From an uncultured Lachnospiraceae bacterium (GTDB taxonomy: Bacteria; Bacillota; Clostridia; Lachnospirales; Lachnospiraceae): a stretch of 64,000 bases of DNA. Position numbers and translations under genes: made by a program. The first letter of the stretch is position 1; the number at the start of each line of letters is the position of its first letter. The notes beneath the pieces were generated by a model. The model did no database searches, was not told where the DNA came from, and saw only the letters and a program-made list of their open reading frames with translations. Below, piece after piece: positions 53,435 to 62,488 of the stretch. The stretch covers positions 1 through 64,000 of the forward strand of contig CAMWPB010000003.1 of the NCBI GenBank assembly GCA_947176065.1. Direction: 5' to 3'.

Positions 53435-54442
53435 TCAGCTCCGAAGCAGCCCCAGAACAGCCGCGCTCTCCCGAATGCCTTTTTCCCGCCCGGAAAGCTC
53501 CATTCCCAGCCTGACCAGCCCCATAATACAGGCTCCCACCACAGGTTCATAACGCGCCTGCACAACCTCCACTCCCTGCAGCCTTTCCCGAAGCCCCACC
53601 GTCACACGGGTTGTCAGCGGATTATCCGCTCCTTTGAACACACTGCCTGCCAGCACGATCTCCTCTTCCTCCGGGTTCATCCCCATCTTACGAAAGCCCG
53701 CCGCAACATACGCCACAATCTCCCCCGAAAAATCATCCAGAAGAGTGCAGGCCGCTTCATCCCCCGTCTTTGCAACCATCAGAATCTGCGGCATCAGAAA
53801 ACGCAGTTCCTTCCGAAACGCGCTCTCTGTCATATATCGTTTGAGCAGTGCATCCACATCAGATACCCCGGCCTGTCCTAAAAATAACGGCGTCAGCTTT
53901 GTGGGCGGGCAAAGCCCCAGCTCCGCGTCAAAAACCTTGCGCAGCGCCCGACGTGCAAGGGCACTGCCTCCCTGCGCCCTCTCCTCCATATAATCTCCAT
54001 AAACGAACATCTTTCCATCTTTGTCAATCAGAGCGCCGTTCATCCCCGTTCCCGCGCAGAGCACCGCGCCATGAGAACGCATGGCTCCGCTGTAGAAAGC
54101 GATAACCGCGTCATTGCAGGCAAAAACCTCCCCCAGCGAAAACGCCTTGCGCAGCGCATCCCGTATCGTCTCATCGTCCCCGGGCCAGTCGATGCCGCCG
54201 ATTCCCGCCACCGTATACGCGACATCCTCTCTGCCGATCCCCGCGCTTCGCAGCGCCTCTTCCACTGCCTCCCTGACCGGCTCCAGCGCGCGTTCCACTC
54301 CCTCATCCGGAAAGTAAGCCCCCTTCGCCGTCGCCCGTCCCACAATAAAACCGTCCTCTCTCATCACAGCGGCTGCCGTTTTCGTGCCGCCCTGATCAAT
54401 TCCCAGAATGTATCCCTTTTTCTTATTATCCAATTTATCCAT
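53435..54442 (-). CDS. BadF/BadG-type ATPase, N-acetylglucosamine kinase-like
   Basis: 335 residues from the ATG at 54442 (GGGAG site). ASKHA-fold kinase with the phosphate-1 loop LGIDQGGTKTAAAV, the catalytic acidic region with CNDAVIAFYSGA, the phosphate-2 loop AVLCAGTGMNGAL, and the adenosine motif IVLAGSVFKGADN. Proteins of this group phosphorylate GlcNAc or other sugars, or activate radical enzymes; no cysteine cluster of the activator type is visible, so a sugar kinase is more likely. It is divergent from a LacI regulator and GH4 enzyme. Confidence 0.82.
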   Translation of the reverse strand: MDKLDNKKKGYILGIDQGGTKTAAAVMREDGFIVGRATAKGAYFPDEGVERALEPVREAVEEALRSAGIGREDVAYTVAGIGGIDWPGDDETIRDALRKAFSLGEVFACNDAVIAFYSGAMRSHGAVLCAGTGMNGALIDKDGKMFVYGDYMEERAQGGSALARRALRKVFDAELGLCPPTKLTPLFLGQAGVSDVDALLKRYMTESAFRKELRFLMPQILMVAKTGDEAACTLLDDFSGEIVAYVAAGFRKMGMNPEEEEIVLAGSVFKGADNPLTTRVTVGLRERLQGVEVVQARYEPVVGACIMGLVRLGMELSGREKGIRESAAVLGLLRS

Positions 54443-54522
54443 CACCGTCTCCCTTCCCAAACATCCTGCAGCGCTCTGCACCCGTCACGCCTCGGGTGTG
54501 TATCGTTTTACATTTTAACTTT

Positions 54523-54551
54523 ATCCTACTCAATTCGTCCGCACCTGTCAA
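54523..54551 (-). promoter_or_regulatory. Promoter of the sugar kinase gene
   Basis: The minus strand has a consensus -35 TTGACA (54546-54551), a 17-base spacer and -10 TAGGAT (54523-54528), about 80 bases before the start codon at 54442. Confidence 0.6.
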
Positions 54552-54686
54552 CCCACAAACGTCAAATTCCATTTTTTCTGTGTATCAATGGTATTCTCGT
54601 ATACAAGGAGCCTCTGTATCCGTTTCCCGAAAATATTGCCCCAAAAATCATTCTTGTTTTTTCTATCTCTTTTCAAAACATTCCCA

Positions 54687-54714
54687 TTGACATTTTGACA
54701 CATTGTGTTACAAT
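54687..54714 (+). promoter_or_regulatory. Promoter of the LacI regulator-GH4 unit
   Basis: A consensus -35 TTGACA (54687-54692), a 16-base spacer and -10 TACAAT (54709-54714) lie about 120 bases before the LacI-type gene. Together with the opposite promoter and the operator pair below, this accounts for the 394-base divergent region 54443-54836. Confidence 0.7.
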
Positions 54715-54727
54715 GTTTGTGTAAATT

Positions 54728-54791
54728 ATGAAACATCCACGAAACATATAGCCGACATGTGTTGAAAAAACGTTGTCCTTACATGTTTCAT
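54728..54791 (+). promoter_or_regulatory. Operator candidates for the LacI-type regulator
   Basis: ATGAAACAT (54728-54736) and its exact inverse ATGTTTCAT (54783-54791) lie 46 bases apart, with a further CGAAACAT at 54740-54747. All lie just downstream of the predicted start site, where a repressor would block the regulator's own transcription. They are larger in spacing than a normal LacI half-site pair, so each may be half of a looped or separate site. Confidence 0.4.
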
Positions 54792-54836
54792 ATTTAACAA
54801 AAAATCCTACAGCTATACGGATCAGAAAGGCGGCAT

Positions 54837-55838
54837 ATGGCTACCATATCAGATATCGCCAAACAGGCGAACGTTTCGAGAACACTGGTTTCCAGAGTTC
54901 TGAATAACAAACCCGGGGTCAGTCCCGAAAACCGGAAAAAAATTCTGGATATTATTGAGGAAAATCACTACGTCCCCAACGGCCTCGCCAAATCTCTGGT
55001 TTTACAGAAAACCAACACCATCGGGGTGGTTATGGACGATCTGTGCAACGACTTTTTCTTTCAACTGATCCGCGGGCTTCAGGACGGTGCGGAGGAGCAG
55101 GATTACAATATCCTGTTTTGCAGCGGCCGCAGGGATATGGCCGCAAAGATGAAATACGTGGATTATCTGACAAGCGGCTGTACAGACGGCATCATCGCTT
55201 ACGGAAGCTGTTTCGATGACGAGGAGCTTTTCCGCTACACTGCCGCCAAATCAGCTAACAGCGTCCTGATCGAAAGTAATCTGAGCGACTGCCGTGCGGA
55301 CAAAATTCTGCTTGATAATTTCCGCGGCGCCTATACTGCCACGGAACACCTGATTAAGCAGGGGCGGAAACATATCATCCATGTGACCTGTGATATGAAT
55401 TACGACGTGGGGCTGGAGCGGTTGAACGGCTTTGTCTCAGCCATGCATGATTATCGGATGCCGCTCGGTCCCGACTCCATCCTTTACGCCGACCATTTCG
55501 AGGAAATGGCTTACCAGCAGATGAAAAGGCGGCTGACGCAGGGCGAACGGCCCGACGCCTGTTTTGCAGGAGCCGACAAACCCGCCTTCGGCGTCTGGCG
55601 CGCGGTTCAGGAGGCCGGACTTTCGGTTCCCGGCGATCTGGCTTTGATCGGCTTTGACGACGACACGCCCGATTCCAAAGATATACTTTTCCCCGCCCTC
55701 TCCACCATGCGCCAGCCGCTCTACGATATGGGACGGGCAGGCGTGGCGCTTTTGATCGACAGAATCAGCCGCCCGGAGGGAGAACCCGTCACACGGACAT
55801 TTGAGGCGGAACTGGTTTTAAGAGAGACATGCCTATGA
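54837..55838 (+). CDS. LacI family transcriptional regulator
   Basis: 333 residues. The N-terminal LacI helix-turn-helix and hinge are clear (ISDIAKQANVSRTLVSRVLNN, then VPNGLAKSL), followed by a periplasmic-binding-protein-type effector domain (TNTIGVVMDD to the end). It probably senses a sugar or sugar phosphate released by the GH4 enzyme encoded just downstream. An AAAGGCGG site precedes the ATG. It is 135 bases before the GH4 start on the same strand and divergent from the sugar kinase. Confidence 0.94.
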   Translation: MATISDIAKQANVSRTLVSRVLNNKPGVSPENRKKILDIIEENHYVPNGLAKSLVLQKTNTIGVVMDDLCNDFFFQLIRGLQDGAEEQDYNILFCSGRRDMAAKMKYVDYLTSGCTDGIIAYGSCFDDEELFRYTAAKSANSVLIESNLSDCRADKILLDNFRGAYTATEHLIKQGRKHIIHVTCDMNYDVGLERLNGFVSAMHDYRMPLGPDSILYADHFEEMAYQQMKRRLTQGERPDACFAGADKPAFGVWRAVQEAGLSVPGDLALIGFDDDTPDSKDILFPALSTMRQPLYDMGRAGVALLIDRISRPEGEPVTRTFEAELVLRETCL

Positions 55839-55973
55839 TATTTATCTGTTCACAGCATTACAGAAAATCGAATATAAGCGCAGGGTTTGCTCCCATATAC
55901 TGTCCGCAGCCGCTTCATTCAATGCGGCAGCTCCAAAGATTACGGCAAATGCAGCGCAGAAACGGAGGAAAAC

Positions 55974-57290
55974 ATGACAAACAGAGGATTAAAAATTGCA
56001 ACCATCGGCGGCGGCTCCAGTTATACCCCGGAGCTGATCGAAGGCTTCATCAAACGGCATGACAGCCTTCCCGTAAAGGATATCTGGCTTGTGGACGTGG
56101 AAGCCGGACTGGAAAAGCTGCAGATCGTCACGGAACTTGCTAAAAGAATGGTGAAGAACAGCGGCATCGACTTACAGATCCACGCCACCACGGACAGGGA
56201 AGAAGCGTTAAGGGATGCGGATTTTGTCACCACACAGTTTCGCGTGGGACTTCTCGATGCCAGAATACGGGATGAAAAAATCCCCCTGCGCTACGGCAGA
56301 ATCGGTCAGGAAACAACCGGCGCAGGCGGTTTTGCCAAAGCGCTGCGGTCCGTTCCTGTCATTCTGGACATCTGCCACGATATGGAAAGACTGTGCCCCG
56401 ACGCTTTTCTGATTAATTTTGCAAACCCTTCGGGCATTCTGACCGAGGCAGCATTAAACCACAGCTCCATCAAAACCATCGGCCTGTGCAACTGCCCCAT
56501 CAATATGATAAGCGATATGGCGGAAAAATTCGACTGTGCTCCGGACGATGTGTTCTGTGACTTCGTAGGCATCAATCATCTGGTCTGGGCGAAAAGAGTG
56601 CTGGTCCGCGGAGAAGACGTGACTGCGGCTGCGATCGAAAAGCTCTGTTCCGAATCCGCCAAAGAAGTAATGGCAAACATCCCGGAAATCCACTATGACC
56701 CTGTCTTTTTAAGATCGCTTGGCATGGTGCCCGTGAGTTATCTGAAATACTATTATATGCAGCCGGAAATGTTCGCCGAGTGCGACCGCGCCGCGAAGGA
56801 AGAGGGCTGCCGCGCAGAAGTTATCAAACAGGTGGAAAAAGATCTTTTCGAACTCTATCAGGACCCCGCCCTGGATATCAAACCGCCCCAGCTTGCCAAA
56901 CGCGGCGGCGCACGTTACTCCGATGCGGCCTGCAGCCTGATCGATTCTATTTACAATAATAAAAAGGACATTCAGACCGTGAATGTCTTAAACAACGGCA
57001 CCAATGCAGATCTCCCCGACAACGCCTCCATCGAGCGAAACTGCGTCATCGACAGAGACGGGGCACACCCCATACACATCGGGCGCACCCCATTGAAAAT
57101 CCGTGGTCTTCTGCAAAATGTAAAGGCATACGAGCAGCTTACCATAGAAGCCGCTGTGACCGGGCAATACGACAAAGCGCTTATGGCACTCACCATACAC
57201 CCCTTAGTAGACTCCGCCACTGTTGCCAGACAGATCCTCGACGATATTCTTTCGGAAAACAGGGAATATCTGCCTCAGTTCAATCACTGA
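55974..57290 (+). CDS. GH4 glycosidase, 6-phospho-beta-glucosidase type
   Basis: 438 residues from the ATG at 55974 (GGAGG site); the frame is open 29 codons further upstream but without similarity. GH4 enzymes use NAD and a divalent metal in an oxidation-elimination mechanism. The NAD fold starts with KIATIGGGSSYTPELIEGF; the metal-binding Cys and His are in GLCNCPIN and VGINHLVW, and FANPSG lies between. The pattern fits 6-phospho-beta-glucosidases more than alpha-galactosidases, so the substrate is probably a phosphorylated disaccharide. Its stop overlaps the convergent pncB stop by seven bases. Confidence 0.9.
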   Translation: MTNRGLKIATIGGGSSYTPELIEGFIKRHDSLPVKDIWLVDVEAGLEKLQIVTELAKRMVKNSGIDLQIHATTDREEALRDADFVTTQFRVGLLDARIRDEKIPLRYGRIGQETTGAGGFAKALRSVPVILDICHDMERLCPDAFLINFANPSGILTEAALNHSSIKTIGLCNCPINMISDMAEKFDCAPDDVFCDFVGINHLVWAKRVLVRGEDVTAAAIEKLCSESAKEVMANIPEIHYDPVFLRSLGMVPVSYLKYYYMQPEMFAECDRAAKEEGCRAEVIKQVEKDLFELYQDPALDIKPPQLAKRGGARYSDAACSLIDSIYNNKKDIQTVNVLNNGTNADLPDNASIERNCVIDRDGAHPIHIGRTPLKIRGLLQNVKAYEQLTIEAAVTGQYDKALMALTIHPLVDSATVARQILDDILSENREYLPQFNH

Positions 57291-58735
57291 CTCATCTGGT
57301 CAAGCAACGTGATCTTCGTATCATAGAGTTTACTGGAAAGATCAACATGTACCCTGTGCGGATTCACCAGACGTCTCGTCTCGTCCCACAGGGTATTCTG
57401 CTCCTCCTGACAGTACGCCCGGATATCCATCACCTTGGGGGATGTGTAACAGCACTCGCCGTTTTTAAAAATCGGCGCCATCAACTCGCGCAGCCGGTAA
57501 CTCCCCGCCGGGAGCTTCGTCTTTTTCCACGGCTCCAGCGGATCGAAAAGCAGAAGCGCTTCACTCTCGTCATAGACCTCCTCCGCCAGACAAATCAGAT
57601 CGGCCTTTATTTTTCCGCTCTCCCTGTCATAGACGCGGTAGATTGTCTTATTGCCGGGATTCGTTACTTTCTCCGTGTTCTCGGAGAGCTTAATCTTCGG
57701 AATAAACTTTCCGTCCTGCCCCATAATTGCCGCCAGCTTATAAACGCCTCCGAAAGAAGGGCAGTCCTTCGACGTAATCAGATGGGTGCCCACGCCCCAT
57801 GAAGTGATTTTCGCACCCTGATCCTTTAAGCTCTGGATCAGGAACTCATCCAGATCGTTGGAGGCGGATATCACTGCATCGGGAAATCCCGCTTCATCCA
57901 GCATTTTTCTCGCCTCCTTGGAGAGATACGCAAGGTCGCCGCTGTCCAGACGGATGCCGTAAAAGCTTAATGGAATCCCGGCTTCCCTCATCTCCGTGAA
58001 GACGCGGATCGCATTCGGCACGCCGGATTTCAGGGTATCGTATGTATCCACCAGCAAAATACAGGCGGACGGATACATATCCGCATAAGTCCGAAAAGCC
58101 GTGTATTCATCCGGGAAACTCATAATCCAGCTGTGGGCATGGGTGCCCTTAACCGGCACATCAAAAAGCTGTCCGCAGAGCACATTGGAGGTGCCCACGC
58201 AGCCGCCGATGACCGCCGCCCTTGCGCCGTAGGTGCCCGCATCCGGCCCCTGCGCACGGCGGAGTCCGAATTCCATCACCCCGTCGCCCTGCGCCGCGTA
58301 GCACACCCGCGCCGCCTTTGTGGCGATCAGGCTCTGGTGGTTGATGATATTTAAGATCGCCGTCTCCACAAGCTGCGCCTGCATAATCGGCGCAATCACT
58401 TTTATAAGCGGTTCTCTGGGAAAAACCACCGTCCCCTCAGGAATCGCATAGACATCCCCCGTAAAACGAAAATCCGCCAGATAATCCAGAAAATCCTGCC
58501 CAAAAATACCCAGCTCTGCCAGATAGTCGATATCCTCTTTTTCAAAGCGAAGCTCCCTGATATACTGAATGAGCTGTTCTACGCCTGCCATAACGGCAAA
58601 ACCGCCGTCACAAGGGTTGTTTCTGTAAAAGGCGTCAAAAATAACCGTCTCATTGCGGTCCTTATTCTTAAAATACCCCTGCATCATCGTCAGCTCATAC
58701 AGATCGGTGAGCAGCGTCAGATTTTGTCTGTCCAT
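57284..58735 (-). CDS. pncB: Nicotinate phosphoribosyltransferase
   Basis: 483 residues from the ATG at 58735 (AAAGGAGG site). It joins nicotinate to PRPP with ATP to form nicotinate mononucleotide in the NAD salvage route. Marks are LTLLTDLYELTMMQGY at the start, the active-site His in VKGTHAHSWIMSFPDE (about residue 205), the LLVDTYDT strand and the PRPP region FYGIRLDSGDLAYLS. The length is usual for bacterial PncB. It converges on the GH4 gene with overlapping stops; the AT-rich cassette lies upstream on the same strand. Confidence 0.96.
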   Translation of the reverse strand: MDRQNLTLLTDLYELTMMQGYFKNKDRNETVIFDAFYRNNPCDGGFAVMAGVEQLIQYIRELRFEKEDIDYLAELGIFGQDFLDYLADFRFTGDVYAIPEGTVVFPREPLIKVIAPIMQAQLVETAILNIINHQSLIATKAARVCYAAQGDGVMEFGLRRAQGPDAGTYGARAAVIGGCVGTSNVLCGQLFDVPVKGTHAHSWIMSFPDEYTAFRTYADMYPSACILLVDTYDTLKSGVPNAIRVFTEMREAGIPLSFYGIRLDSGDLAYLSKEARKMLDEAGFPDAVISASNDLDEFLIQSLKDQGAKITSWGVGTHLITSKDCPSFGGVYKLAAIMGQDGKFIPKIKLSENTEKVTNPGNKTIYRVYDRESGKIKADLICLAEEVYDESEALLLFDPLEPWKKTKLPAGSYRLRELMAPIFKNGECCYTSPKVMDIRAYCQEEQNTLWDETRRLVNPHRVHVDLSSKLYDTKITLLDQMSQ

Positions 58736-58828
58736 AGGTTCCCCCTCCTTTCCCAATATTCTATGGAATTAACGTCTATTTTGCAATAATATTTATTATC
58801 TACGCTTAACCAAATCAACAACTTATTA

Positions 58829-59461
58829 TCATCTATCCATGAACTCGCATAGTGAATTCAGTTTTTCAATAATATAATTCATTCTTAACTCATTAAAATT
58901 TTTATCTACCATGTCCACCAGTTTTTTGCAAAGCTCTTTTGGCAACCGCGTCTGCATATACACAAAGCTTTTCATTTCATCATAATGCATATTTTTTTCA
59001 ATCATATAAGAACATATCCCGTCCTGTGCATTCAAAAAATCTGCAAACGAGTTTCCATTGTCAAAATGATATTTCTCATATTCCTGCATAATATTGGGGT
59101 GAAACCGCAAAACAGCACAATTAAACACTTGCTCCATAATTTCACACGCCTCCTGAGAATTTACCGCTCCTAACGCTCGCAAAGGTGCAAAGGCATAAAA
59201 GACCCATAGCGCATCATCTATATATTTTTTCAAATTCTTATATAATAGATCATTATCTATTTTTTTCTCTACCTTTTGTAAGTGAGAAACCTGATTGTCC
59301 TTTATTTCTTCCATACAGCTCTGTAGTAAATCCTCTATACAGTCTTTACACTTATGGTCCAGTTCAACACTTTCGTTCTTTAAATACGCATCCAGCTTTG
59401 TTTTCCAATCTTCTCCCAGATTTTCTATTAATGTCTTTAAATTATCCATACTCGTTTTCAT
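58829..59461 (-). CDS. Unknown helical protein of the AT-rich cassette
   Basis: 210 residues, AT-rich, almost all alpha-helical by composition, with several Cys (HKCKDCIED near residue 36) but no metal motif I would trust. There is no signal peptide or membrane segment. A charged N-terminal half (residues 1-75) resembles a coiled coil. No family is recognised. It is the last gene of the three-gene cassette, 30 bases after the winged-helix-like gene. Cytoplasmic location is expected. Confidence 0.6.
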   Translation of the reverse strand: MKTSMDNLKTLIENLGEDWKTKLDAYLKNESVELDHKCKDCIEDLLQSCMEEIKDNQVSHLQKVEKKIDNDLLYKNLKKYIDDALWVFYAFAPLRALGAVNSQEACEIMEQVFNCAVLRFHPNIMQEYEKYHFDNGNSFADFLNAQDGICSYMIEKNMHYDEMKSFVYMQTRLPKELCKKLVDMVDKNFNELRMNYIIEKLNSLCEFMDR

Positions 59462-59491
59462 GATCCATCCTCCCTATCCCCACATTCCTTA

Positions 59492-60244
59492 CTATGCAAG
59501 TTTCTTACTAAACTCAACAATACTTCCAAACCCCGTCTGCTCTTCTAAATACTTTTTTCCCTCTTTATTCGGCGCCATAACATAGTCCACTCTACACTCC
59601 CTCCCCCATTCAGCCATCTCTGTTTTGCGATTTTGTTTTATACTCCTTGCCGCCATTACATAATCAAAGTATACTTCTTTCTCCCGATTACGTGTTTCAA
59701 TCTCAGGCAACAGCCCCGGCATACAACGCATTACATATTGATATGCCGCGGGCGTTATGGAATAGAGCTTATATTTACTGACTTCTTCAACCCGAATTGT
59801 CGGTACAGACGTAGCGTTCATCTGTTTAATAACAGCAGTCAGACCACTCACCGACACCCCAATTGCACAGGCGAGATCCTTATGGAGCATAGTTCCTCTT
59901 TTTACCAAAGACGCCAAAATTGCATTCTTATATCTTGTCTTTATCTGCTGCATCTCATTCTGAATGGTTAATTTTTGTAAATACATCTGCTCTACATCCA
60001 ACAGAGCATTGACATATCCTATATTTACCAGTGTACTTTTTTCCTCGGGAGGTACGTTCGACTCCTCCAGATATCCTTGTGCAGAATACCGCATCTGCTT
60101 ACATTCCTGCTGTATTTTTTCAAGTTCACCAAATGCCGCCTTAACAATAAATTCAACTAATATTCGGGAAAGCCCCTGTGTTTTTCTTCGCATTTCCTCT
60201 TGGTCTGCTTTAAAAAAATTTATAGCATATTTTTCCTTGTACAT
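59492..60244 (-). CDS. Winged-helix-like protein of the AT-rich cassette
   Basis: 250 residues from the ATG at 60244, which has the best ribosome site (GGAGGG, seven bases); a GTG at 60310 overlapping the nitrilase gene is possible too. Residues about 5-115 are charged and helical, with coiled-coil character (LTIQNEMQQIKTRYKNAI). Residues 115-185 look like a winged helix: ILASLVKRGTMLHKDLACAI, then VSVSGLTAVIKQM and a YKLYSITPAAYQYV wing. It may be a regulator or a nucleic-acid-binding effector of the cassette. It is translationally close to the nitrilase-fold gene. Confidence 0.6.
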   Translation of the reverse strand: MYKEKYAINFFKADQEEMRRKTQGLSRILVEFIVKAAFGELEKIQQECKQMRYSAQGYLEESNVPPEEKSTLVNIGYVNALLDVEQMYLQKLTIQNEMQQIKTRYKNAILASLVKRGTMLHKDLACAIGVSVSGLTAVIKQMNATSVPTIRVEEVSKYKLYSITPAAYQYVMRCMPGLLPEIETRNREKEVYFDYVMAARSIKQNRKTEMAEWGRECRVDYVMAPNKEGKKYLEEQTGFGSIVEFSKKLA

Positions 60245-60302
60245 TCTCGCACCCTCCATTTCTTTCCTGTGAATGCCATCTTGAAGCTCTCTCTTCATTG
60301 AT

Positions 60303-61694
60303 TTACGCACATTTTTTATGAATACTTTCGATATGAAATTTTTGATCTTTATATATAATCATAATATCAAAATAACATATCCCTCTCGGGCACTCACCCA
60401 TACATTCCCAATCCATAGCTCTGATTTGAAATTCCTCATCAGAACAGGGAATCTGGACAAACCCAAGAGGCAGCGCAATCTGTCCGTTTCTCGAAACAGC
60501 CTTCGCCGAACAAGTATTAATATATAACTGCAAAAGTCTGGCCGCCGTTCCTTTCAATAAAGTATCATGGAATGCCGAAACACCCGGTGAAAACGAAGCA
60601 CAAATAATTGTATCAACCAAAACCGCATTTACAATCAGGCGGTAAAAATCCGGATCCAACAGTTCTGCGCAAATAGGAAAAGCCACCAGTCCAAGTTCTT
60701 TCGTGATTAGCAAATGTACCTGCCTGTCAAACAAAAGATCCTCTCTCTCTGCCCTTCCATCTCTTGTAATCAAAATAGCCGGAGATGTTTTTTTATGACG
60801 CAGACATTCCACTCCACCCGGTCCCAAAACAACAAGCACATTTGCCCCATCTGCACAAATTGTCGGTGCTATTACAAAGGTACAAACCTCAGGTTGCTCG
60901 CGCATTTTTCTTTTGATACCGCTAAGAGCCTCCTCCGTTCCCAGCGCCTCCGGGAAGACAATAATACCATACTCTTCCGAAAACATTTGATCAAACACCC
61001 TCAATACACGTTCCGTCACTTTTTCTCCATTTCTTAGTCCCTCCACGCCAACCGTATATCCTACTGCCAGATCCCGCTCCTCCGTCTTTAGCTCCGCATC
61101 ATCCATTACCGGTGCAAGCGCCACCCGTAAACTCCAACCATCTTCCATCGGATGCAAAACTCCACTGTCATTCCAATAATGCATTACAATTTCAAAAGGC
61201 TGAACATCCTCCGTCCTCACCATCATATAGTTTGTAAAGCTTGCATTAAACCGCCTTTCCCTATTACGCTCGGATTTATCTATATCCCACAACGGTCTGA
61301 TACGAGGATATATTGCAATGCCTGTTTCTCCCGCATTCCCATTCAAAGGCTGCAAATCGTAAATTACCCCTCGATTTTGCCAGTCGGAATACATGTCCAT
61401 TCTTTTTTCAACTTCAATAATCAATCTGAAAACATCTCCTTTTTCCTCCTGTTTTTCCAGCTTTTCCATTTCGCCATTCAGATAGGAGATATCTTTATCA
61501 TCTAGTCTATATTCGTTAGCAGACGCATTTAGAATTATCGCAAGAAAATTCCTGTATGTATTGATTATCCTCCCAACATGCTTCTCATCTGCAGTTACCC
61601 ATTGAATTGCATAGTGTCTTTCTTCTTCCTTTGTAAAAACCGAACATAAATATGCTAACACATCAAAAACCGTACATTTTTCAGCAAAGACCAT
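60303..61694 (-). CDS. Nitrilase-fold (carbon-nitrogen hydrolase) protein with unknown N-terminal domain
   Basis: 463 residues from the ATG at 61694; an ATG at 61718 is ruled out because it lies at or before the predicted transcription start. The C-terminal part (about 186-455) has the nitrilase catalytic triad: Glu in IIVFPEALG (E249), Lys in LRHKKTSPA (K301 or K302) and Cys in VAFPICAELLDPDF (C342). It hydrolyses or transfers an amide or nitrile group. The N-terminal 185 residues are helical and not recognised. Nitrilase domains occur in some defence reverse transcriptases (DRT), but no RT is present. AT-rich, probably acquired. Confidence 0.72.
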   Translation of the reverse strand: MVFAEKCTVFDVLAYLCSVFTKEEERHYAIQWVTADEKHVGRIINTYRNFLAIILNASANEYRLDDKDISYLNGEMEKLEKQEEKGDVFRLIIEVEKRMDMYSDWQNRGVIYDLQPLNGNAGETGIAIYPRIRPLWDIDKSERNRERRFNASFTNYMMVRTEDVQPFEIVMHYWNDSGVLHPMEDGWSLRVALAPVMDDAELKTEERDLAVGYTVGVEGLRNGEKVTERVLRVFDQMFSEEYGIIVFPEALGTEEALSGIKRKMREQPEVCTFVIAPTICADGANVLVVLGPGGVECLRHKKTSPAILITRDGRAEREDLLFDRQVHLLITKELGLVAFPICAELLDPDFYRLIVNAVLVDTIICASFSPGVSAFHDTLLKGTAARLLQLYINTCSAKAVSRNGQIALPLGFVQIPCSDEEFQIRAMDWECMGECPRGICYFDIMIIYKDQKFHIESIHKKCA

Positions 61695-61720
61695 TGAAAC
61701 ACACCTTCTTTCTTGCATAC

Positions 61721-61749
61721 ATTATAACATTTCCGCTCCAAAACATCAA
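61721..61749 (-). promoter_or_regulatory. Promoter of the AT-rich nitrilase cassette
   Basis: The minus strand carries a perfect -10 TATAAT (61721-61726), a 17-base spacer and a -35 TTGATG (61744-61749). Transcription should start near 61714, about 20 bases before the chosen start codon, so the leader is very short. Confidence 0.75.
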
Positions 61750-61791
61750 CAATATTGTTCATTTATTATTCATTTTATGTTCGCTCAATTT

Positions 61792-61822
61792 AAAAAGAGA
61801 GCCGTCCTCTCCACGGCTCTCT
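61792..61822 (-). terminator. Intrinsic terminator of spoVT
   Basis: A perfect 10-bp stem (AGAGAGCCGT and ACGGCTCTCT with a 7-base loop, 61796-61822) follows the spoVT stop codon, with a run of T residues on the minus strand. Confidence 0.85.
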
Positions 61823-61839
61823 GCATATCCCTCCATATC

Positions 61840-62382
61840 TTACTGCTCCATCTGTCTGCCAAGAAAACCGGCTGCCGACTGGATCAGCTTCTGCTCCACC
61901 TCGCCCATCTTGGACTTGTGATCCATCTCCACCAGAATCACAGAGCCGATCACGTCACCCTCGCAGATAATGGGGCTGATGGCCTCATGGCTGAAATCAT
62001 CCCCTTCCAGGCTGACCTGAATAAAATTTCTGTCTCCCTTGGTCGCCACCACACTCTCTCTGTGGTCAATTTTTTCCTCCAGTTCCCTGCTGATGGACTT
62101 ACCCAGCAGATTCTTCATACCGCCCGACACTGCTATAAACTGGTCCCTGTCCGTAATCAGCGCGATATGGCCGGATACCTGTGCCATACTCTCCGCATAC
62201 TGTTTGGCAAAAGTACCCATTTCACCGATGGGCGAATATTTTTTTAAAATGATCTCGCCTTCCCTGTCCGTATATATTTCCAGCGGGTCCGCCTCCCTGA
62301 TCCGCAGGGTCCTGCGGATTTCCTTGGGGATCACAATACGTCCCAGATCATCTATTCTTCTGACTATTCCTGTTGCTTTCAT
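61840..62382 (-). CDS. spoVT: Stage V sporulation protein T
   Basis: 180 residues. An N-terminal AbrB swapped-hairpin DNA-binding domain (RIDDLGRIVIPKEIRRTLRI, residues 9-28) and a C-terminal GAF domain (about 55-178; HIALITDRDQFIAVSGGMKN, then GSVILVEMDHKS) make the two-domain layout of SpoVT. It is a forespore regulator of late sporulation genes, under sigma-G control where studied. A GGAGG site precedes the ATG. It stands alone, with its own terminator separating it from the AT-rich cassette downstream. Confidence 0.96.
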   Translation of the reverse strand: MKATGIVRRIDDLGRIVIPKEIRRTLRIREADPLEIYTDREGEIILKKYSPIGEMGTFAKQYAESMAQVSGHIALITDRDQFIAVSGGMKNLLGKSISRELEEKIDHRESVVATKGDRNFIQVSLEGDDFSHEAISPIICEGDVIGSVILVEMDHKSKMGEVEQKLIQSAAGFLGRQMEQ

Positions 62383-62488
62383 ATGCTATAACCTCCATCT
62401 ACAAATCGTAGTTATTTTATTTTTATGTTTTACTATTATTTGTAGCGAAGGAAATTATATACATTCAGTTACGCTTCAATTATATTGG

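Noticed and set aside
60303..61694. Defence-associated reverse transcriptase (DRT) system
   Set aside because: Only a nitrilase-type domain is present; no reverse transcriptase motif such as YADD occurs in the cassette or nearby.
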